5,408 nucleotides of DNA. It comes from Desulfobacteraceae bacterium. GTDB lineage: Bacteria > Desulfobacterota > Desulfobacteria > Desulfobacterales > Desulfatirhabdiaceae. The translations under genes were made by a program, and so were the position numbers. This document shows, one piece after another, positions 1 to 3,376 of this stretch. How positions within the stretch are numbered: position 1 is the first letter of the stretch; every line of letters starts with the position of its first letter. The notes below the pieces were generated by a model that saw only the letters and a list, made by a program, of their open reading frames with translations, had not been told where the DNA came from and ran no database searches. Location of the stretch: NCBI GenBank assembly GCA_027325475.1, contig DAIEFO010000163.1, positions 1 through 5,408 on the forward strand, read 5' to 3'.

Positions 1-47
1 GCAGCGCTGAGACCGGCAATGCCGTTTCCGATTATGACATAGTTCAT
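1..47 (-). CDS. FAD/NAD(P)-dependent oxidoreductase, N-terminal fragment (runs off left edge)
   Basis: Only the first 15 codons and part of the sixteenth are in the window, reading MNYVIIGNGIAGLSA. They form the start of a Rossmann fold: a hydrophobic beta strand (residues 3-6), then the dinucleotide-binding GxGxxG motif at residues 7-12. This is the usual N-terminus of flavoprotein pyridine-nucleotide oxidoreductases that bind FAD at this site. The ATG at 47-45 follows a strong AAGGAGG (59-53) with a 5-nt gap, which fixes the start. The gene diverges from amtB and shares its control region. The substrate and the exact family (NADH oxidase, rubredoxin reductase or nitrite-reductase type) cannot be told from so short a piece. 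An NAD-binding dehydrogenase of another fold class is a less likely alternative. Confidence 0.72.
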   Translation of the reverse strand, partial: MNYVIIGNGIAGLSA

Positions 48-52
48 TCCAG

Positions 53-59
53 CCTCCTT
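53..59 (-). promoter_or_regulatory. Ribosome-binding site of the divergent oxidoreductase
   Basis: Read on the minus strand this is AAGGAGG, close to a full anti-Shine-Dalgarno match, 5 nt before the ATG at 47-45. It supports both the reality and the start of the fragment at the left edge. Confidence 0.75.
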
Positions 60-86
60 TTTGTGGATATAAAGAAGGATACATCC

Positions 87-106
87 GTGAAGAATTCACT
101 TGTGAA
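87..106. repeat. Overlapping GTGAA/TTCAC dyads, possible operator of the oxidoreductase
   Basis: Three half-sites lie in a row: GTGAA (87-91), TTCAC (95-99) and GTGAA (102-106). The last two form the palindrome TTCACTTGTGAA (95-106). They sit about 40-60 bp upstream of the minus-strand ATG, where a repressor or activator of that gene could bind. The regulator is unknown, and short dyads like this arise by chance in AT-rich DNA, so the operator reading is an inference. Confidence 0.25.
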
Positions 107-260
107 ACAATTCGGCCAAAATATCAAGTTCAATTATTCATGATTCGATCGGGTTATCCTTTTTTCTTTCTATCCGCATATTTCTGACATAATTGCGGTA
201 AAAATAACGCCATTGGATGTTGCGGCTGATTGAAGCATTTCCATAATACTGCCGACGCAA

Positions 261-309
261 AATGACAAATATGTTTTTTTAGTTGGGATTATTCAACATA
301 TTTGTCATT
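261..309. promoter_or_regulatory. Perfect 15-bp inverted repeat, candidate upstream activator site for amtB
   Basis: The left arm AATGACAAATATGTT (261-275) is matched exactly by its reverse complement at 295-309, with a 19-nt spacer. Each arm carries its own imperfect dyad of the form ACA-N4-TGT (265-274 and 296-305). The two dyad centres are 31 bp apart, about three helical turns, so they would lie on the same DNA face. The pair is centred roughly 145 bp upstream of the predicted sigma-54 transcription start, within the usual range for enhancer-binding proteins. The sequence does not look like the classical enterobacterial NtrC site, so the bound protein is unknown. A terminator is unlikely because no gene enters from either side. 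Confidence 0.5.
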
Positions 310-404
310 AATATTTTGAAATATGATTTTTTGGCATTTCGGTTTAAATAGAAACATAGTGTAAATTAAATCAGTTATTGCAATGGTCATGCGCATATCT
401 GTCA

Positions 405-420
405 TGGCACATCTATTGCT
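405..420 (+). promoter_or_regulatory. Sigma-54 (RpoN) promoter of amtB
   Basis: TGGCAC (405-410), five bases, then TTGCT (416-420) matches the RpoN -24/-12 consensus TGGCAC-N5-TTGCW at every position. The invariant GG (406-407) and GC (418-419) are correctly spaced by 12 bp, predicting transcription from about base 431. That leaves a leader of about 64 nt before the amtB ATG. Sigma-54 control is the usual arrangement for amtB/PII operons. It requires an activating ATPase bound upstream, probably at the inverted repeat at 261-309. Confidence 0.9.
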
Positions 421-483
421 TAAGAATCCGAAACAATCTTTTGGGCGATAACAGAAAAATAATATTGCATAGATTAATGGGAA

Positions 484-488
484 GGAGA
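484..488 (+). promoter_or_regulatory. Ribosome-binding site deciding the amtB start
   Basis: GGAGA (within AAGGAGA) lies 6 nt before the ATG at 495. The open frame extends upstream to an ATG at 378, but that codon lies 5' of the sigma-54 -24 element and cannot be on the transcript from this promoter. Together these fix the start at 495. Confidence 0.85.
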
Positions 489-494
489 TTCTTC

Positions 495-1802
495 ATGAAA
501 CTGAAATCCAGGATGATTTTTTTAACCTTGACGATGATTTTCGCGCCGGCGTCTCTGGCGTTTGCCGGAGATGCCGCCATTAATTCCGGCGACACCGCAT
601 GGATGATCGTATCCACCGCGCTGGTGATGATGATGACGCCCGCTGGTCTGGCGCTGTTTTACGGCGGCATGTCCCGCTACAAGAACCTGCTCAATACGGT
701 TGCCATGACATTTATGGCGTACTGTATTGCAAGTGTGCTCTGGGTTTTCATCGGATACACTCTGGCGTTCGGGCCGGATGTCGGCGGTTTTATCGGCAGT
801 CTGGAGCATATTGGAATGCACGGCATCACAGTAAAAAGCGTGACGGGCACCATTCCTACCTATGTCTTTGCGTTGTTTCAGATGACATTTGCCGGAATAA
901 CGGTGGCGCTGATACTGGGTTCCATTGTGGACCGCATGAAATTTTCCGCATGGCTGCTGTTTACGGCGCTGTGGGTGGTTATTATCTATTGCCCGATCGC
1001 GCATTGGGTATGGGGCGGCGGCTGGCTGGCCAAAATCGGGGCGCTGGACTTTGCAGGTGGAAACGTGGTACACATCAACGCCGGTGTGGCCGGGCTGGTA
1101 TTGTCTCTGATGCTGGGAAAACGCATCGGTTACGGCAAGGAAACCATGTTCCCCTCCAGCATCGCGCTGACGGGGCTGGGGGCGGCGCTGTTGTGGTTCG
1201 GCTGGTTCGGATTTAACGCCGGAAGTCAGCTGGCTGCAGATGGACTGGCCGGTTCGGCATTTCTGACGACCAATACATCGGCAGCCATGGGCGGCATCGC
1301 GTGGATGTTTACAGAATGGTATGTAACCAAGAAACCGACGTTACTTGGTATTGCATCAGGGGTTGTGGCCGGGCTTGTCTCCATTACCCCTGCATCCGGG
1401 TTCGTCGATTTGCAAGGAGCGCTCATTATCGGTCTGGTCGCGGGGGTGCTGGGGTTTAACAGCGTATCCAAGCTGAAGCACAAACTGGGGTATGACGATT
1501 CCCTGGATGCCTTCGGCGTACATGGCTTGTGCGGCGTTTGGGGCGCTCTGGCGACCGGGATTTTTGCCGATCCGTCAGTCAATCCAAATGGAACCGGCTT
1601 GCTGTATGGCAATCCCAAACAGTTGGGAATACAGGTCATCTCCATTCTGGCGACAGCCGGATTTACCGCAATCGGCACCTGGGCCGTTGTCTGTATTACC
1701 CGTATGGTCGTAGGCGGACTACGGGTGGAAAGAGATGATGAAATCGCTGGTCTGGATAATTCCCAGCATGGGGAGCGGGCGTTTGAAATCCTGATTTCAT
1801 AA
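495..1802 (+). CDS. amtB: Ammonium transporter AmtB
   Basis: This 435-residue protein is an Amt/Rh-family channel that moves ammonium across the cytoplasmic membrane as a trimer. Residues 1-24 look like a cleavable signal peptide (ending AFA before GDAAINSG), as in other bacterial AmtB. Hydrophobic segments fill the rest, consistent with eleven membrane helices. Residues known from E. coli AmtB can be placed by motif: the phenylalanine gate at F132 and F240 (in GWFGFNAGS), the pore-mouth W173 and S244, the structural aspartate D185 in DFAGG, and the twin pore histidines H193 and H343 (in DAFGVHG). The C-terminal tail (GLRVERDDEIAGLD then HGE) is the conserved cytoplasmic region that contacts PII. 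The start at 495 gives the normal family length; the in-frame ATG at 378 would add 39 residues from upstream of the promoter. PII follows after 64 nt, as expected for a co-transcribed partner. Confidence 0.96.
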   Translation: MKLKSRMIFLTLTMIFAPASLAFAGDAAINSGDTAWMIVSTALVMMMTPAGLALFYGGMSRYKNLLNTVAMTFMAYCIASVLWVFIGYTLAFGPDVGGFIGSLEHIGMHGITVKSVTGTIPTYVFALFQMTFAGITVALILGSIVDRMKFSAWLLFTALWVVIIYCPIAHWVWGGGWLAKIGALDFAGGNVVHINAGVAGLVLSLMLGKRIGYGKETMFPSSIALTGLGAALLWFGWFGFNAGSQLAADGLAGSAFLTTNTSAAMGGIAWMFTEWYVTKKPTLLGIASGVVAGLVSITPASGFVDLQGALIIGLVAGVLGFNSVSKLKHKLGYDDSLDAFGVHGLCGVWGALATGIFADPSVNPNGTGLLYGNPKQLGIQVISILATAGFTAIGTWAVVCITRMVVGGLRVERDDEIAGLDNSQHGERAFEILIS

Positions 1803-1811
1803 TGATGAAAT
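1784..1811 (+). repeat. Two mutually exclusive hairpins across the amtB stop codon
   Basis: TGAAATC (1784-1790) can pair with GATTTCA (1793-1799), and ATTTCAT (1794-1800) can pair with ATGAAAT (1805-1811). Both pairings use the same middle arm, so only one can form at a time. The stems are AT-rich, and no T-run follows directly (a short T-rich patch starts near 1830), so this is not a standard terminator. It may affect translation of the PII gene or mRNA processing, or may be chance. Confidence 0.3.
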
Positions 1812-1866
1812 TGTGATATACTTCAAGCGATTTCTTTTTCCCAACACCATACAATCGGAGGCTGTA

Positions 1867-2205
1867 ATGAAGAAAATCGAAGCAATCATAAAACCGTTCA
1901 AACTGGATGATGTCAAAGAAGCCTTAAATGAACTGGGTATTCAGGGCATGACCATCTCCGAAGTCAAAGGCTACGGCCGGCAGAAAGGACACAAGGAAAT
2001 CTATCGGGGCGCTGAATATATCGTTGATTTTATACCGAAGATAAAGATAGAGATTGTCATTGAGGCCAAAATGGTGGACCAGGTTGTGGACAAAATCCGA
2101 AGTTCCGCCAGCACAGGCAAAATCGGCGACGGTAAAATATTCGTCACTCCGGTCGAGCAGGCTGTTCGCGTGCGAACCGGAGAAAAGGGAATGGATGCGC
2201 TTTGA
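1867..2205 (+). CDS. glnB: Nitrogen regulatory protein PII (GlnB/GlnK family)
   Basis: The product is 112 residues, the standard PII length. PII is a trimeric cytoplasmic sensor that binds ATP or ADP and 2-oxoglutarate and controls AmtB, glutamine synthetase regulation and nitrogen transcription. The T-loop (about 37-55) is complete, with Q39 (Mg-ATP/2-oxoglutarate site), R47 and Y51, the tyrosine uridylylated in proteobacteria; K58 follows. The B-loop TGKIGDGKI (83-91) and the C-terminal R101 and R103 of the nucleotide site are all present, so it should be functional. The ATG at 1867 is preceded by GGAGG (1857-1861). An in-frame GTG at 1813 would add 18 atypical residues and is rejected. Position after amtB suggests a GlnK-type role (blocking the channel), although the N-terminus MKKIEAIIKPF is closer to GlnB. 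The name is therefore a convention. Confidence 0.95.
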   Translation: MKKIEAIIKPFKLDDVKEALNELGIQGMTISEVKGYGRQKGHKEIYRGAEYIVDFIPKIKIEIVIEAKMVDQVVDKIRSSASTGKIGDGKIFVTPVEQAVRVRTGEKGMDAL

Positions 2206-2230
2206 TATTTATAGGTTTTGATCATCGTTA

Positions 2231-2254
2231 TGGCGGTGGACATTGCCGCCGCCA
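2231..2254 (+). other. GC-rich hairpin upstream of the pyrR ribosome-binding site
   Basis: TGGCGG (2231-2236) can pair with CCGCCA (2249-2254), or GGCGG (2232-2236) with CCGCC (2246-2250) around a 9-nt loop. The stem ends 7 nt before the pyrR Shine-Dalgarno. No T-run follows, so it is not an intrinsic terminator. It could influence access to the ribosome-binding site. Confidence 0.35.
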
Positions 2255-2261
2255 ATCAGAG

Positions 2262-2266
2262 AGGAG
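2262..2266 (+). promoter_or_regulatory. Ribosome-binding site deciding the pyrR TTG start
   Basis: AGGAG sits 8 nt before TTG at 2275. Upstream in-frame starts (TTG 2218, ATG 2230) lack such a site and would add residues that do not resemble PyrR. GTG 2281, two codons downstream, has a longer gap of 14 nt and is the main alternative. Confidence 0.7.
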
Positions 2267-2274
2267 ATGTTCCA

Positions 2275-2832
2275 TTGCCTGTGAAACTCCATACCATCAT
2301 CGATGCTCCCGGTATTGACCGGATGCTGACCCGCATGGCCCACGAAATCCTCGAGGTCCACAAGGGCGCGGAAAAACTGACGCTGATCGGTATCCAGACC
2401 CGCGGGGTGCATATGGCCAGACGTCTTCAGAAGCGCATCCAGGCTATTGAAGGTATTGAAGCACCTGTCGGAATACTGGATATTACCCTGTATCGGGATG
2501 ACTGGACCCGCATCAGCCATCATCCGGTGATTCAGGCCACCGATATTTCCTTTTCACTGGATGACCGGGATATTATATTGGTGGACGATGTTCTGTTTAC
2601 CGGAAGAACCATTCGAGCCGCCATGGATGCGCTGATCGATTTCGGCCGTCCTCAGCGGATTGAACTGGCGGTTCTGGTGGATCGGGGACATCGCGAAATT
2701 CCCATTCAGGCCAATTACATCGGTAAAGTCGTACCCACCCGGAAAACCGAGACCGTCAATGTCATGCTTTCAGAATCCGACGATGTCGATCAGATCGTCG
2801 TGGAAGAAAGGAGCGAAGCCGATGGGAACTGA
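2275..2832 (+). CDS. pyrR: PyrR: pyrimidine regulatory protein / uracil phosphoribosyltransferase
   Basis: With the TTG start the product is 185 residues, close to the 181 of Bacillus subtilis PyrR. It is a type I phosphoribosyltransferase-fold protein that binds UMP/UTP and PRPP, regulates pyr genes by binding RNA in Firmicutes, and often has uracil phosphoribosyltransferase activity. The PRPP-binding loop ILVDDVLFTGRT is at 101-112, with the flanking family motifs ITLYRDD (70-76) and VDRGHREIPI (135-144), and TRMAHEIL (19-26) near the N-terminus. Threonine 19, arginine 20, histidine 23, arginine 140 and lysine 151 match residues tied to RNA binding in Bacillus, as far as I recall. An arginine after the RGHRE-PI motif is replaced by Q145. 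The gene begins 69 nt after PII, and its end overlaps the next start by 11 nt. Whether it regulates RNA here or only salvages uracil cannot be told from sequence. Confidence 0.93.
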   Translation: MPVKLHTIIDAPGIDRMLTRMAHEILEVHKGAEKLTLIGIQTRGVHMARRLQKRIQAIEGIEAPVGILDITLYRDDWTRISHHPVIQATDISFSLDDRDIILVDDVLFTGRTIRAAMDALIDFGRPQRIELAVLVDRGHREIPIQANYIGKVVPTRKTETVNVMLSESDDVDQIVVEERSEADGN

Positions 2833-3328
2833 AGAGCACAGGGCAACGGCGCCCAAGCGTCTGGATATCGGTATTCTGTCTATTTCGACCACCCGGACGC
2901 TGGCCGAAGATAAAAGCGGCCACTGGATTCACCGGCAGGCGCAAAAAGAAGGCCATCAGGTGGTTTATCACCAGGTGATTCCCGATGACGCACAAATAAT
3001 TTCAACCACAATTTCAGAAGTCATTCGCGAACATCACCCCCATGCGCTGCTGTTGACCGGGGGCACCGGCGCCAGCCCCAAAGATGTTACCATCGAAGCC
3101 GTACGTCCGCTGTTTTCCAAAGAACTGAGTGCATTCGGCGTGTTGTTTGCGCAGCTCAGCTTTGAGGAAATAGACGCTGCTGCGCTGCTGTCACGTGCAA
3201 CGGCAGGCGTCATTGACAATGTGGCGGTGTTTTGCATGCCCGGCAGTCTGAACGCTTGCAAACTGGCCTGCAAGGCGCTCATTTTCCCTGAGCTGGGGCA
3301 TCTGATCCGGCATATTCAGGAGGGATGA
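2822..3328 (+). CDS. moaB: MoaB/MogA-family molybdopterin-binding protein
   Basis: The 168-residue product matches the MoaB/MogA fold, which binds molybdopterin and in active members adenylylates it during molybdenum cofactor synthesis. The signature TGGTG is at 79-83, followed by D88 in the KDVTIEA segment (the acidic residue linked to catalysis). SFEEI (113-117), LSRATAG (123-129) and MPGS (139-142) follow in family order. Two conserved positions differ: A110 where LFAQLS usually reads FRxLS, and D118 where EEI is usually followed by glycine. The ATG at 2822 overlaps the pyrR end by 11 nt and has AAAGGAG (2807-2813) 8 nt upstream, implying translational coupling. Upstream in-frame residues are pyrR read in another frame. 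E. coli MoaB itself is not essential for cofactor synthesis, so the exact role is uncertain. No other molybdenum genes are in view. Confidence 0.87.
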   Translation: MGTEEHRATAPKRLDIGILSISTTRTLAEDKSGHWIHRQAQKEGHQVVYHQVIPDDAQIISTTISEVIREHHPHALLLTGGTGASPKDVTIEAVRPLFSKELSAFGVLFAQLSFEEIDAAALLSRATAGVIDNVAVFCMPGSLNACKLACKALIFPELGHLIRHIQEG

Positions 3329-3364
3329 TGCGCCAGTTGCAGGGGTGCTGTCCTTCCTTTTGAA

Positions 3365-3371
3365 AAGGGGG
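3365..3371 (+). promoter_or_regulatory. Ribosome-binding site suggesting a TTG start for the last gene
   Basis: AAGGGGG, one mismatch from AAGGAGG, lies 5 nt before TTG at 3377. Between the in-frame stop at 3326-3328 and this point there is no ATG. GTG at 3371 overlaps the purine run and would be too close to it. The first in-frame ATG is at 3443, 22 codons later. Confidence 0.6.
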
Positions 3372-3376
3372 TGGCC

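Larger units (their letters stand above)
48..404. other. AT-rich divergent intergenic control region
   Basis: No credible gene is seen between the oxidoreductase start and the amtB promoter. The stretch is clearly more AT-rich than the flanking genes. It contains overlapping GTGAA/TTCAC half-sites (87-106), a weak CCGCA...TGCGG dyad (174-178 with 194-198), a perfect 15-bp inverted repeat (261-309), and a small ATATTT-TG-AAATAT dyad (311-324). No clear sigma-70 promoter for the minus-strand gene could be picked out; candidate -35/-10 pairs were all poor. The region probably serves both divergent genes. Confidence 0.6.

Noticed and set aside
331..347. Second sigma-54-like element TTGGCAT-N-TTTAA
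   Set aside because: It lacks the GC of the -12 box; the site at 405-420 matches fully.
370..382. IHF-like site AATCAG...TTG between the activator site and the promoter
   Set aside because: The gap is three bases rather than the four of WATCARNNNNTTR, so the match is not adequate.
378..494. Upstream extension of amtB to the ATG at 378
   Set aside because: It begins before the sigma-54 -24 element, has no signal-peptide-like start, and lacks a ribosome-binding site; ATG 495 has GGAGA and the standard AmtB N-terminus.
522..1073. Long minus-strand open frame inside amtB
   Set aside because: Its residues are low-complexity shadow translation (runs of His, Arg, Gln) with no recognisable family, opposite a fully conserved gene.
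1813..1866. GTG start at 1813 for the PII gene
   Set aside because: It would add 18 residues absent from PII proteins; ATG 1867 has GGAGG upstream and gives exactly 112 residues.
2231..2254. Intrinsic terminator between PII and pyrR
   Set aside because: The stem is GC-rich but no T-run follows; it leads straight into the pyrR ribosome-binding site.
2660..2821. Upstream extension of the moaB-like frame inside pyrR
   Set aside because: The added residues are pyrR read in another frame; ATG 2822 has a good ribosome-binding site.
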